From positions 37,716-101,715 of the forward strand of contig CANLAE010000008.1 of NCBI GenBank assembly GCA_947488765.1: a DNA stretch of 64,000 bases. The letters are read 5' to 3'. This document shows, piece by piece, positions 8,812-17,519 of the stretch (within the stretch, counting starts at the first letter, position 1; every line of letters begins with the position of its first letter). The DNA comes from Chitinophagaceae bacterium (lineage in GTDB: Bacteria > Bacteroidota > Bacteroidia > Chitinophagales > Chitinophagaceae). The notes under the pieces were generated by a model. It ran no database searches, was not told the origin of the DNA, and was given only the letters and a program-made list of their open reading frames with translations. Position numbers and translations under genes: made by a program.

Positions 8812-10353
8812 ATGCTTGTAAAAACTTTTGGCAGTGCCGTTTATGGCGTAGAAGCAATTACAATTACTATTGAAGTAAATGTAAGCAGTGGCCAAAATTA
8901 TTATATCGTTGGTTTACCCGATAATGCAGTAAAAGAAAGTTTACAACGCGTTGAAGCTGCTATAAAAACCAATAATTACGAAATGCCACGCACCAAATTG
9001 GTGGTGAATATGGCTCCAGCTGATATCAAAAAATCTGGTAGTGCTTTTGACTTGCCCATTGCAATTGGTGTTTTGGGTGCTACCAATCAACTAGAAAATC
9101 CGGACTTATTAAAAGACTATTTAATGATGGGGGAATTAAGTCTTGACGGAACAATACAACCTATTAAAGGGGCATTGCCTATTGCCATTCAGGCAAGGAA
9201 AGAAGGCTACAAAGGATTGATTATTCCCAAAGCAAATGCGAGAGAAGCGGGTCTGGTAAATAACCTTATCGTTTATGGAGTAGATCATTTAAATGAGGTG
9301 GTGTCATTTTTTAATAATCCGGAATCTTTAAAACCAATTCTTGTAAATACAAGAGATGAGTTTTTTGCCAATCAATACGAATTTGATTTTGATTTCAGCG
9401 ATGTTAAAGGACAGGAAAATATTAAACGTGCTTTAGAAATTGCAGCAGCCGGTGGTCATAATGCAATTTTAATTGGTCCGCCCGGAGCGGGCAAAACCAT
9501 GCTGGCAAAGCGTTTGCCAACAATCTTACCTCCGTTGAGTTTGCAAGAAGCATTGGAAACAACAAAAATTCACAGTGTTGCAGGAAAGTTGCCGGAGAAT
9601 AGTTCATTGATTAGCAAACGACCTTTTAGAAGTCCGCATCATACAGTTAGTGATGCAGCTTTAGTTGGTGGTGGTAGTGTTCCCCAGCCCGGTGAAATTT
9701 CTCTGGCACACAATGGTGTTTTGTTCTTAGATGAATTACCGGAGTTTAAAAAAACGGTACTAGAAGTTATGCGACAACCAATGGAAGAACGAATGGTAAC
9801 CATTAGCCGTGCAAAATTGGCATTGGATTTTCCAGCAAATTTTATGTTGATTGCGAGTATGAACCCCTGCCCATGTGGCTTTTACAATCATCCCGATAAA
9901 GAGTGTACTTGTCCAGCCGGATCTGTACAAAAATATTTACACAAAATAAGTGGTCCGTTATTAGACAGAATTGATTTGCATGTTGAGGTTACACCAGTTG
10001 CATTTAGTGAATTGAGCAATAGTAAAAATGGCGAAAATTCAGCAACCATTCGTGAAAGAGTAATTGCTGCAAGAGCAATACAAACCGAACGTTATAAAGC
10101 ACAAACTGGTATTTATTCCAATGCGCAAATGAGCAGTAAAACGTTGCGAGAAATTTGTGCGATTGATAATATTGGCGAAACATTATTGAAGAGAGCAATG
10201 GAGAAATTAAACCTGAGTGCAAGGGCTTACGACAGAATATTGAAGGTAAGCCGAACGATTGCAGATTTAGCTGCAAGCGAAAAAATTAAACCCGAACATC
10301 TCGCTGAAGCCATTCACTACAGAAGCTTAGACAGAGAAGGCTGGGCAGGGTAA
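8812..10353 (+). CDS. YifB/ComM-family Mg-chelatase-like AAA+ ATPase
   Basis: The 513-aa length is the normal size of the YifB/ComM family. An N-terminal ChlI/Lon-protease-like fold (about 1-165) precedes the AAA+ domain with Walker A GPPGAGKT at residues 222-229 and Walker B VLFLDELPEF near 305. A cysteine cluster (NPCPCGF...CTCPAG, near 350-365) and a C-terminal helical domain with the NLSARAYDRILKVSRTIADL signature follow. ComM homologues are hexameric helicases that promote branch migration of integrated single-stranded DNA in natural transformation. The role in Bacteroidota is less well established. Confidence 0.93.
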   Translation: MLVKTFGSAVYGVEAITITIEVNVSSGQNYYIVGLPDNAVKESLQRVEAAIKTNNYEMPRTKLVVNMAPADIKKSGSAFDLPIAIGVLGATNQLENPDLLKDYLMMGELSLDGTIQPIKGALPIAIQARKEGYKGLIIPKANAREAGLVNNLIVYGVDHLNEVVSFFNNPESLKPILVNTRDEFFANQYEFDFDFSDVKGQENIKRALEIAAAGGHNAILIGPPGAGKTMLAKRLPTILPPLSLQEALETTKIHSVAGKLPENSSLISKRPFRSPHHTVSDAALVGGGSVPQPGEISLAHNGVLFLDELPEFKKTVLEVMRQPMEERMVTISRAKLALDFPANFMLIASMNPCPCGFYNHPDKECTCPAGSVQKYLHKISGPLLDRIDLHVEVTPVAFSELSNSKNGENSATIRERVIAARAIQTERYKAQTGIYSNAQMSSKTLREICAIDNIGETLLKRAMEKLNLSARAYDRILKVSRTIADLAASEKIKPEHLAEAIHYRSLDREGWAG

Positions 10354-10356
10354 TGA

Positions 10357-11067
10357 TTAATCTTCCAAGTGAATAGAAATGGTAATCATACGAGATTGCA
10401 ACTTGTCAAAAACATTACTATATTTTAATGATGCGTCTCTGCTATGAATATTGGATAATCCGTAACTGTATTTTATTTCTGGAGAAAAAGTAACAAAGGG
10501 TAAGTAAAAATTAAATCCAATTCCGGCTTCTAATGCAAAATCATTTGTTTTTAGTTTTACCAAATCTTCGGCATTTCTTGCAGTAGAATTACTAGCTAAA
10601 TCCATATCAAATTTTGCTCCGGCTAAAATATAAGTTCTGAAATTATTAATGCGGTCCGAATTAAATTTCACATGAAATGGAAAACTGACAATGGTAGATT
10701 GTAATATCTTTTTTTCTTCTCTTAATGGGTAATTAACATTGTAGGTAAAATATTTTGCTCCGCCGATAATGAGTTGGGGGTTAACCCTGAATTCAAAATA
10801 CTTATTGATTTTTATAGTTCCTAGTAAGCCTAAAGCAATACCACCACTTGCTCCGGGTTCGGCACTCATGATACTGTCATCAGCTAAAAATTTAGGATGT
10901 TTTGATCCGGTAAGATAGCTGCTGTTGTATGCTAAAGTCATCCCAAAATAATATGGCATATCATCATGGTCTGGACGATTCAGATCTCTGTATTGTGCTT
11001 GTGTTTTTGTAATTAAAAAAACGATACAAGCCATTATAATTATTTGCTTCCGCAATAAATGGTACAT
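10357..11067 (-). CDS. porT: PorT-family outer-membrane beta-barrel, type IX secretion/gliding component
   Basis: The 236-aa protein has a signal sequence (cleavage after TQA, about residue 24) and an eight-strand-like porin fold with alternating hydrophobic strands (YYFGMTLAYNSSYL, FEFRVNPQLIIGG, FALEAGIGFNFYLPFVTFSPEIKYSYGLSNI). Length and the FTFSPEIKYSYGL-type segment fit PorT, an essential outer-membrane component of the type IX secretion system. The gene overlaps the 3' end of ubiE by 28 bp, and a ubiE-porT pair is a recurring arrangement in Bacteroidota. Other T9SS core genes are not in the window. Confidence 0.8.
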   Translation of the reverse strand: MYHLLRKQIIIMACIVFLITKTQAQYRDLNRPDHDDMPYYFGMTLAYNSSYLTGSKHPKFLADDSIMSAEPGASGGIALGLLGTIKINKYFEFRVNPQLIIGGAKYFTYNVNYPLREEKKILQSTIVSFPFHVKFNSDRINNFRTYILAGAKFDMDLASNSTARNAEDLVKLKTNDFALEAGIGFNFYLPFVTFSPEIKYSYGLSNIHSRDASLKYSNVFDKLQSRMITISIHLED

Positions 11068-11792
11068 ATGCCTATACTAAGTTTTTTTAAAAAAGTATTT
11101 TTAAAACCTGCATCATTCATAATGCTTAAAAAATTGATTCCCTCCGGAAACGCTTGAATTGAACCGTTAAGGTATTGATAAGCATCTTTATTTTTTGCAA
11201 ACAATTTCCCAAAATTTGGCGCAATCACATTCATGTATAAAGAATAAATGCTTTTGAATCCTGTTTGAGTGGGTTTGCTGAACTCCAAAATGACAGCTTT
11301 GCCGCCCGGTTTCAGCACTCTGTACATATCTTGTAACCCTTGTGTAAGATTTTCAAAATTACGCACTCCAAATGCAACGGTAATGGCATCAAAAGTATTA
11401 TCTGCGAAGTTTATTTTTTCGCTATCGCCTGTTTGTAATTCAATTGTTTCATTTAAGCCAAGGTTGCTGATTTTTTTTCTGCCAAAATCCAACATGCCTT
11501 CGCTAATATCAATACCAATAATCTTTTTAGGGTGCAATAATTTTTGGGTAAGTATGGCAACATCTGCAGTACCTGTTGCAACATCTAAAATGTACTGAGG
11601 CTGTATGCTTTTTAATTGCTTGATTGCTTTTTTTCTCCAGCCAATATCTATTCCGGCACTTAAAAATCGGTTCAAAAAATCATAGCGAAAAGCAATATCA
11701 TTAAACATAGATGCCACCTGTTGTTTTTTGCTTAAACTACTCGCATTATCCGGAACGATTGTATCATGTGCAAACTTACTCATACGTAACAA
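11040..11792 (-). CDS. ubiE: Demethylmenaquinone methyltransferase MenG/UbiE
   Basis: This enzyme catalyses the final SAM-dependent C-methylation in menaquinone synthesis. The 250-aa protein carries the UbiE signatures: FNDIAFRYDFLNRFLSAGIDIGWRK near residue 30, the SAM-binding motif ILDVATGTADVAI near 68, and AVAFGVRNFENLTQGLQDMYRVLKPGG near 137. A second in-frame ATG at 11783 (MSKFAHD) would also fit; the upstream ATG adds only three residues. It overlaps porT downstream, suggesting co-expression. Confidence 0.93.
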   Translation of the reverse strand: MLRMSKFAHDTIVPDNASSLSKKQQVASMFNDIAFRYDFLNRFLSAGIDIGWRKKAIKQLKSIQPQYILDVATGTADVAILTQKLLHPKKIIGIDISEGMLDFGRKKISNLGLNETIELQTGDSEKINFADNTFDAITVAFGVRNFENLTQGLQDMYRVLKPGGKAVILEFSKPTQTGFKSIYSLYMNVIAPNFGKLFAKNKDAYQYLNGSIQAFPEGINFLSIMNDAGFKNTFLKKLSIGICTIYCGSK

Positions 11793-11928
11793 CGAAGATA
11801 AGCATTGCTTGGTTTTAGCTGCTTTTGTTTGCAGTAGTTATTAAAAATAGTTGTTTCAATACAACAACAGGTATTGCTCACAACTTACTATCTATTACTT
11901 GAAAAAAGCCAATTATCTTCGTATCTGA

Positions 11929-12855
11929 ATGAAGGCATTAATTTATAAATCTACGGGCAGCTGGTATATTACCAAATCAGAAACTGGTAAGTTGTATAAT
12001 GCACGTATAAAAGGGGTTTTAAAAATTGATGGCATTACTTCTACCAATCCTATTGCAGTTGGAGATGAAGTGGAAATGGATTTGGAAAATGAATTAGAAG
12101 ATACAACCACTATCACAAAAATTCATGAACGAAAAAATTATGTTGCCCGTCAATCTCCGCACAACAAACACCAACATCATATCATTGCAAGTAATTTAGA
12201 CCAAAGCTTGTTATTTGCAACTTTAAAAGATCCCAAAACATCTACCGGTTTTATCGATCGTTTTTTAGTGGCTTGTGAAATGTTTCATATTCCGGCTATT
12301 CTTGTTTTTAATAAAGCAGACGTTTACCGACAAAAAGAATTGGAAAAGTTTGAAGAAATAAAAGCCAATTATGAAGCAATTGGTTACACGGTAATTTTAG
12401 CAAGTGTTCAAAATAATTTAGGCATTGATACAATTAAAGGTTTACTAAAAGATAAAACTACTTTGTTAAGCGGGCATAGCGGTGTTGGAAAATCTACTTT
12501 TATCAATAAATTATTTCCTGATTTAGGATTACGTACTACTGAAGTAAGCAGCTGGAGCGGTAAAGGCATGCACACCACCACTTTCGCCGAAATGTTTGAT
12601 TTGCCTTTTGGTGGAAAAATTATTGATACACCCGGTATACGTGAACTAGGAATTACTGGATTGACAAAGCAAGAATTGAGTGGTTATTTCCCCGAAATGA
12701 AAGCCCTAATTAATGAATGTCAGTTTAACAATTGCATGCACATCAATGAAATGGATTGTGCTATTAAAATTGCTGTAAACGAAGGGGTGATTGCTATTGA
12801 CAGATACGTAAGTTATATGAATATCCTAGATACAATTATTGACAAAAAGTATTAA
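11929..12855 (+). CDS. rsgA: Ribosome small-subunit-dependent GTPase RsgA
   Basis: RsgA is a circularly permuted GTPase that assists late maturation of the 30S subunit. The 308-aa protein has an N-terminal OB-fold (about 1-65), then the permuted G motifs: NKAD (G4) near 124, the P-loop GHSGVGKST near 182-190, TTTFAEM (G2) and DTPG (G3, near 238). A zinc-binding tail follows (ECQFNNCMHINEMDC, near 264-280). Gene size and motif order are normal. It converges with the small lipoprotein gene, sharing 4 bp at the 3' ends. Confidence 0.95.
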   Translation: MKALIYKSTGSWYITKSETGKLYNARIKGVLKIDGITSTNPIAVGDEVEMDLENELEDTTTITKIHERKNYVARQSPHNKHQHHIIASNLDQSLLFATLKDPKTSTGFIDRFLVACEMFHIPAILVFNKADVYRQKELEKFEEIKANYEAIGYTVILASVQNNLGIDTIKGLLKDKTTLLSGHSGVGKSTFINKLFPDLGLRTTEVSSWSGKGMHTTTFAEMFDLPFGGKIIDTPGIRELGITGLTKQELSGYFPEMKALINECQFNNCMHINEMDCAIKIAVNEGVIAIDRYVSYMNILDTIIDKKY

Positions 12856-13058
12856 TTACCAAATTTATCCAGTTTATAAGCAGGAGCTTTGGGTATTTTT
12901 TTATCCCCTCTTAATAACTTTTCTGCTCCAACATTTTTACCGTTACTTGGACAACCATTTTTATTTGCACCGCCTCCAAAAATACTATTAAATAAACTGC
13001 ATGAGCTTAATGTAATTAGTACAACTAATATTACAATGATTTGCTTTAATGATTTCAA
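12852..13058 (-). CDS. Small lipoprotein of unknown function
   Basis: This is a short ORF whose predicted product is a lipoprotein signal (KSLKQIIVILVVLITLSSC) followed by about 48 residues that are Gly/Lys/Asn-rich (FGGGANKNGCPSNGKNVGAEKLL). No in-frame ATG exists. I place the start at TTG 13058, which gives an ideal lipoprotein signal length; the next upstream candidate is TTG 13082. The convergent 4-bp overlap with rsgA and the good lipobox make a real gene likely. Function is unknown. Confidence 0.6.
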   Translation of the reverse strand: MKSLKQIIVILVVLITLSSCSLFNSIFGGGANKNGCPSNGKNVGAEKLLRGDKKIPKAPAYKLDKFGN

Positions 13059-13132
13059 TGTTTCAATTTTTGGATAATACAAAGATGTAGAATATTGAGT
13101 ACGAAAAAATATTTTTAGGACTACAATACAAA

Positions 13133-13666
13133 TTATTTTTTGGCATCGTTGTATGCATCAAACCAGCTTGCATATTTTACATAATTATTGGCAATGCGGT
13201 TAATCTCTCCGCTGATTAAATTTTCTGAAATATCTTTTACTTTTTTTGCAGGCACTCCGGCATAAATACTTCCGGCTTCTACCACAGTACCTTCTAATAA
13301 TACAGCACCTGCTGCAACAATACTATTGCTGTGTATTTCGCATCTGTCCATTACAATACTACCCATACCAATCAATACATTATCGTGTATCGTGCAACCA
13401 TGTACCAATGCATTGTGCCCAATAGAAACATTGTTTCCAATGATAGTTGCATTTTTTTCATAGGTACAATGTATTACTGCGCCATCTTGCACATTCACCT
13501 GATTGCCCATTTTAATAAAGTTTACATCTCCACGAACTACTGCATTAAACCAAATGCTGCAATTGTTTCCCATCGCTACATCGCCTATGATTGTTGCATT
13601 TGGAGCAATAAAACAGTTTTCGCCAAAGGATGGAGTTTTGTCTAGTATGGTTAGAATGTAGGACAT
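13133..13666 (-). CDS. Gamma-class carbonic anhydrase-like hexapeptide protein (YrdA/PaaY family)
   Basis: The 177-aa protein is built of left-handed beta-helix hexapeptide repeats (IAPNATIIGDVAMGNNCSIW and following) with the three metal-ligand histidines of the gamma carbonic anhydrase family: VIHCT (about residue 71) and GHNALVHGC (two His, about 88-93). Members are trimeric metalloenzymes; some hydrate CO2, others have unproven activity. Size and motif order are normal. Its start codon lies a few bases from an array of short repeats that precedes the four-helix-bundle gene on the opposite strand. Confidence 0.88.
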   Translation of the reverse strand: MSYILTILDKTPSFGENCFIAPNATIIGDVAMGNNCSIWFNAVVRGDVNFIKMGNQVNVQDGAVIHCTYEKNATIIGNNVSIGHNALVHGCTIHDNVLIGMGSIVMDRCEIHSNSIVAAGAVLLEGTVVEAGSIYAGVPAKKVKDISENLISGEINRIANNYVKYASWFDAYNDAKK

Positions 13667-13669
13667 TGT

Positions 13670-13700
13670 TTTAAGTTGACAGATTTTTGGATGACAGGAT
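13670..13700 (-). repeat. Two inverted copies of a 14-15-bp unit upstream of S23 gene 1
   Basis: Read on the minus strand this segment contains CTGTCATCCAAAAAT followed by CTGTCAACTTAAAA, two diverged units of the same repeat found in plus orientation downstream of the four-helix-bundle gene at 14128-14190. The unit is CTGTCAtCTtAAAA. The S23-family gene is therefore bracketed by arrays in opposite orientation. Confidence 0.7.
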
Positions 13701-13740
13701 TACTATTTCAAATGTAACTTTATCTTTCATAAAAATTGTT

Positions 13741-14106
13741 ATGACCAGCTATAAAAATTTGTTGGCTTGGCAAAAAGCCATGCTTTTGGTTAAAGAGATT
13801 TATACTGTTACCAAACTTTATCCTAAGGAAGAATTGTTTGCATTAACCTCACAAACAAAACGGGCTGCTGTTTCTATTCCAAGTAATATTGCAGAAGGTT
13901 GTGGCAGAAAATCAAAAAAAGATACGAGTCATTTTTTATACATTTCAAGAGGATCATTGTATGAATTAGAAACACATTTAAATATTGCTGTAATGATTGA
14001 AATTTTATCAGAAGCATCTTTTCAAAAAATTACATTAATATTAGATGAATGCTTAAAAATTTTAAACGGCTTAATCCGCAGATATGAAATTGATGACTTA
14101 AAATAA
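13741..14106 (+). CDS. Four-helix-bundle protein, S23/IVP family (copy 1)
   Basis: The 121-aa protein matches the S23 family (named for proteins encoded in 23S rRNA intervening sequences) by its segments LLAWQKAMLLVKEIY, LTSQTKRAAVSIPSNIAEGCGR and DTSHFLYISRGSLYELETHL. Related proteins include the Avd accessory protein of diversity-generating retroelements, which binds nucleic acid; the molecular role of stand-alone S23 proteins is unknown. I chose the ATG at 13741 because the conserved domain begins there (MTSYKNLL). The frame stays open upstream to 13687, through repeat sequence. The gene is flanked on both sides by short-unit repeat arrays of opposite orientation. No rRNA gene or reverse transcriptase is nearby. 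Confidence 0.85.
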   Translation: MTSYKNLLAWQKAMLLVKEIYTVTKLYPKEELFALTSQTKRAAVSIPSNIAEGCGRKSKKDTSHFLYISRGSLYELETHLNIAVMIEILSEASFQKITLILDECLKILNGLIRRYEIDDLK

Positions 14107-14127
14107 AAATAATTTTTTATGAAACCT

Positions 14128-14190
14128 CTGTCATCTATCATCTAATCTCTGTCATCTTAAAATTGTCATCTTAAAACTGTCATCTCCCAA
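14128..14190 (+). repeat. Tandem array of CTGTCATCT units downstream of S23 gene 1
   Basis: CTGTCATCT (or TTGTCATCT) occurs at 14128, 14149, 14163 and 14177, with a partial copy between the first two. The last three form exact 14-bp periods (CTGTCATCTTAAAA). The array ends directly at the ATG of the following aminotransferase gene (14190), leaving no separate leader sequence. Confidence 0.85.
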
Positions 14191-15383
14191 TGAATACACG
14201 TCAATTATTTCTTGCTCATCTTGCACAAACTTCTCCTGCGCCAATTGGAATTGAAATGGTGAAAGCAGAAGGAATTTATTTGTATGATAAGGATGGTAAA
14301 AAATATATTGATGGAATCTCAGGATTTAGCGTTGCCAATATTGGACACTCTAATCCGTTGGTAATTGAAGCTGTAAAAAAGCAAGCTGAACAATACATGC
14401 ACTTAATTGTGTATGGCGAATTTATTCAGCAGCCACAAGTAGCTTATGCAAAATTATTAACCGATTATTTACCCAAATCTTTAAACTGTGTATACTTTAC
14501 CAACAGTGGTGCAGAAGCAACAGAAGGCGCTATGAAGTTGGCAAAACGTGTTACCGGACGAACAAAAACAATTGCATTCAACCATTCTTATCATGGAAGT
14601 ACGCAAGGTGCGTTGAGTGTGATGGGTGATGAATATTGGCGCAATGCTTTCAGGCCATTATTGCCCGAAGTTTATCATTATGATTATGGAAGTGAAGCTG
14701 CATTGGCTGCAATTGACGATACGGTTGCTTGTGTAATTATGGAAACGGTACAAGCCGAAGCAGGCATTAATGCTCCTGCAAAAGCATGGATACAAGCCGT
14801 ACGTGAAAAGTGCAATGAACATTGTGTTTTATTAATTCTTGATGAAATACAAAGTGGTTTTGGCAGATCGGGAACGCTATGGGCTTTTGAACAATTTGAT
14901 GTTGTACCCGATATTTTATTACTCGGAAAAGCATTGGGTGGCGGTATGCCAATTGGTGCTTTTATTGCAGACACCCGACTCATGAGCACTTTAACCAATA
15001 ACCCTGTATTGGGCCATATCACTACGTTTGGTGGACATCCAGTAAGTTGTGCTGCGGGTAAAGCAGCATTTGAATTTTTAGTAAATGATACATTGGTACA
15101 TGATGTAAAAGCGAAAGAAAAAATATTATTGAGCAACATTCATCATACTTATATACAATCCATCAAAATCTTTGGAATGTGGATGGCGATTGCGTTTGAT
15201 AGTTTTGAAACCAATCATGCCATCATTCAAAAATGTATTGCAAAAGGGTTGATTACCGATTGGTTTTTATTTGCACCCAATTGTATGCGCATTGCACCGC
15301 CATTAATTGCTACAGAACAAGAATTGATAGATATCTGCAACATTATTAACGAAAGTATCAATGAATATTCCCATGCTGTATAA
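14190..15383 (+). CDS. Class III PLP-dependent aminotransferase
   Basis: The 397-aa fold-type I enzyme is of the acetylornithine/ornithine/4-aminobutyrate aminotransferase group. Visible features are YFTNSGAEATEGAMKLAKR (near 107), HSYHGST (near 132), the LILDEIQSGFGRSG Asp motif (near 215) and the PLP lysine in LLGKALGGGMPIGA (near 246). The substrate cannot be set from sequence alone, and no arginine or lysine pathway genes are adjacent. The start codon abuts the repeat array, so its transcription and translation signals lie within repeats or upstream of them. Confidence 0.85.
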   Translation: MNTRQLFLAHLAQTSPAPIGIEMVKAEGIYLYDKDGKKYIDGISGFSVANIGHSNPLVIEAVKKQAEQYMHLIVYGEFIQQPQVAYAKLLTDYLPKSLNCVYFTNSGAEATEGAMKLAKRVTGRTKTIAFNHSYHGSTQGALSVMGDEYWRNAFRPLLPEVYHYDYGSEAALAAIDDTVACVIMETVQAEAGINAPAKAWIQAVREKCNEHCVLLILDEIQSGFGRSGTLWAFEQFDVVPDILLLGKALGGGMPIGAFIADTRLMSTLTNNPVLGHITTFGGHPVSCAAGKAAFEFLVNDTLVHDVKAKEKILLSNIHHTYIQSIKIFGMWMAIAFDSFETNHAIIQKCIAKGLITDWFLFAPNCMRIAPPLIATEQELIDICNIINESINEYSHAV

Positions 15384-15505
15384 CGAGTTGCAGCTTTGTT
15401 TGCGTTAGGGATTGCAGTGAAAATCCTTTTGCTTGCAGGCATTTTGCATAGCCTTGTGTGGCAAGCAAAAGATTGCAACGAAAAGCCCGGCCCCTGGGTA
15501 ACGCC
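15384..15505 (+). repeat. Dispersed GCGTTAGGG...AACGCC element, copy 1
   Basis: An intergenic element bounded by GCGTTAGGGATTG (15402-15414) and GGGTAACGCCC (15495-15505); the outer ends form an inverted repeat GCGTTA/TAACGC. Inside is a perfect 10-bp hairpin, TTTTGCTTGC/GCAAGCAAAA, then TTGCAACGAAAAGCCCG. The same conserved outer blocks with a different internal hairpin recur in inverse orientation at 17520-17620. It separates the convergent aminotransferase and AI-2E permease genes. Confidence 0.75.
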
Positions 15506-16594
15506 CTATTGTTTTTTATTCTTTTTATTCATCGAAAAATTTAAATAATCGGGAAGGATATTTCTTTTTTTACGTTTGTCATTTGCAGGCTTTTGGTATT
15601 CTGAATAATAAATTTGTAGTAGAATGATAAAATAAGAAATCAGCAGCGGTCCGAAAATTAATCCTGTAATTCCAAAATATCGCAACCCCATAATAATACC
15701 CAATACTGTAACAACGGGATGTACATCTGCCATTTTTTTTGCCAACAAAAAGCGTATTAAATTATCACTCAATCCAATGACGATAACACCCCACGACAAT
15801 AGAAAAATGCCGTATCCGGTTTGATGCATGAACAACAAATAAATAGATGCAGGTATCCAAACTAAACCCGTTCCTACCAAAGGAATAACAGAAGCAAACC
15901 CTGTTATGATGCCCCAAAATCCGGCTTCGGGCAAGCCACAAATTTTATAAGCAAGGTACGACAACAACCCGTGAACCACAGCAATCAAAGGCATTCCCAA
16001 AGAATTGCTAATCGTTTGTGCTACAAGTTCTTTGCCAAATAATTCTATCAGCGTTCTTCTGAATGGCAAATAAAAAACAATAGCTGCTTCCAAGCGATTG
16101 ATATTGATTAATAAAAAATATAGGAAGAAATACATCATGGTGATGCTACTAAAAAAATTGAGGCTGCTGTTTAAAATAAAGGAAACTCCTTGCGTGGTGA
16201 TTTGTTGAATATTGCTCAATGTTTGGCCCGATAAAATACTGAAATGGAATTTTTTTTCTATCTCGGTATTCAGTTGTTTCAGCGGTTCGTAAATAGATGC
16301 AGGGTTGATAGAAATCAATGATGCTTCTTTGTACAACAAGCCGCCAATAAACAAGATGGGTAATAAAACAATGAAAAAGGAAATCAATAATATTAATGCA
16401 GCTGCCAAAGATTTTTTCCAATGAAATCGTTTAATAAGCAATTCCATCAATGGTTTGCTCAATACATAAAACATAACAGCACCAAGGAATGCAGTAAAAA
16501 ATTCTAATAAACTATATAATAACATTAAACCAAATATGGCAATGATGCCTAGGAAGAAATATTTGTTTATTTTATGTTCTTGATTCGTTTCCAT
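15506..16594 (-). CDS. AI-2E family transporter (PerM-like permease)
   Basis: The 362-aa polytopic membrane protein has seven to eight hydrophobic segments (FFLGIIAIFGLMLLYSLLEF; LAAALILLISFFIVLLPILF; FWGIITGFASVIPLVGTGLVWIPASIYLL; GIIMGLRYFGITGLIFGPLLISYFIILL). The C-terminal FGITGLIFGPLL block is the family signature. Members export diverse small molecules or ions, and AI-2 transport is not implied for this one. The C-terminus is Lys/Arg-rich and cytosolic. It starts 69 bp from the divergently transcribed class IV aminotransferase gene. Confidence 0.88.
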   Translation of the reverse strand: METNQEHKINKYFFLGIIAIFGLMLLYSLLEFFTAFLGAVMFYVLSKPLMELLIKRFHWKKSLAAALILLISFFIVLLPILFIGGLLYKEASLISINPASIYEPLKQLNTEIEKKFHFSILSGQTLSNIQQITTQGVSFILNSSLNFFSSITMMYFFLYFLLININRLEAAIVFYLPFRRTLIELFGKELVAQTISNSLGMPLIAVVHGLLSYLAYKICGLPEAGFWGIITGFASVIPLVGTGLVWIPASIYLLFMHQTGYGIFLLSWGVIVIGLSDNLIRFLLAKKMADVHPVVTVLGIIMGLRYFGITGLIFGPLLISYFIILLQIYYSEYQKPANDKRKKRNILPDYLNFSMNKKNKKQ

Positions 16595-16663
16595 AAAATT
16601 TGTGTTGCTTTGTACAAATGTAATTTACGATTTGTTGTTGTTACAAAATGAATACTTTGAACT

Positions 16664-17512
16664 ATGCAAAAATTAAAAATGATTTTTAATGGAGTAATGA
16701 TGGATGCTGAAAAGCCTGTGATTACAGTAGATAACAGAAGTTTTAGGTATGGCGATGGATGCTTTGAAACAATGAAAGCAGTGAAAGGAAAAATCATTCA
16801 TGCCAACGAACATTTCAAACGCTTTTTTACATCATTGGAATTGCTGCAATTTGATAAACCTAATTATCTCAATGCAGCATATTTAAGCGAGCACATCATC
16901 AAATTACTAGCGCAAAATAAACACCAACAAACAGCAAGAATACGCCTTACTTTATTCAGAGGCAATGGTGGTTTGTATGATGCCGAAAATCATTTTCCAA
17001 ATTATTGTATTCAAACCTGGAATTTGAATGTTGCCAACAACGAACTCAACGAAAACGGCTTGGTGATTGATGTGTACAAAGATGCCCGAAAAGTTTGCGA
17101 TGCTTTTTCGCACCTCAAAAGCAACAATTATTTGCCTTATGTAATGGCTGCATTGTGGGCTAAAAAAAATCATTTGAATGATGCGTTGCTGCTCAATCCG
17201 TTTGATAAAATTGCCGATGCTACAATCGCCAATATTTTTATGGTTAAAGATGGAATCATTAAAACACCTGCAATTACCGAAGGCGGTGTAAATGGAGTAA
17301 TGAAAAATTATTTGTTGCAATGTATGCGCAAAGAAAATATGCCCGTAGAAGAATGCAGTATTGCTGTTGAGGATGTTTTGCAGGCACAGGAAGTTTTTTT
17401 AACCAATTCTGTGTACGGAATAAAATGGGTAAAACAATGTGGCAATAGCAATTACACACTTCAGGCAGCGGCGTTGTTGCACAAGCAATTTATACAACCT
17501 TTATGGTATTAA
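16664..17512 (+). CDS. Class IV aminotransferase (BCAT/aminodeoxychorismate lyase family)
   Basis: The 282-aa fold-type IV PLP enzyme shows the family motifs FRYGDGCFETMK (near residue 27), RIRLTLFRG (near 92), the PLP-lysine region HLKSNNYLPYVMAALWAKKN (near 150), and ATIANIFMVKDG (near 187). Family members act as branched-chain amino acid transaminases, D-amino acid transaminases or PabC lyase; the size and this sequence leave the choice open. An alternative ATG five codons downstream (16679) starts closer to the conserved domain. Confidence 0.85.
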   Translation: MQKLKMIFNGVMMDAEKPVITVDNRSFRYGDGCFETMKAVKGKIIHANEHFKRFFTSLELLQFDKPNYLNAAYLSEHIIKLLAQNKHQQTARIRLTLFRGNGGLYDAENHFPNYCIQTWNLNVANNELNENGLVIDVYKDARKVCDAFSHLKSNNYLPYVMAALWAKKNHLNDALLLNPFDKIADATIANIFMVKDGIIKTPAITEGGVNGVMKNYLLQCMRKENMPVEECSIAVEDVLQAQEVFLTNSVYGIKWVKQCGNSNYTLQAAALLHKQFIQPLWY

Positions 17513-17519
17513 TATTTTA

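Noticed and set aside
13741-14106. S23-family gene taken as evidence for a 23S rRNA intervening sequence or a diversity-generating retroelement
   Set aside because: No rRNA sequence, reverse transcriptase or template/variable repeat pair is visible near either S23 gene.
14684-15139. 151-codon minus-strand frame opposite the class III aminotransferase
   Set aside because: The sense strand carries all PLP-enzyme motifs; the antisense product has no recognisable features.
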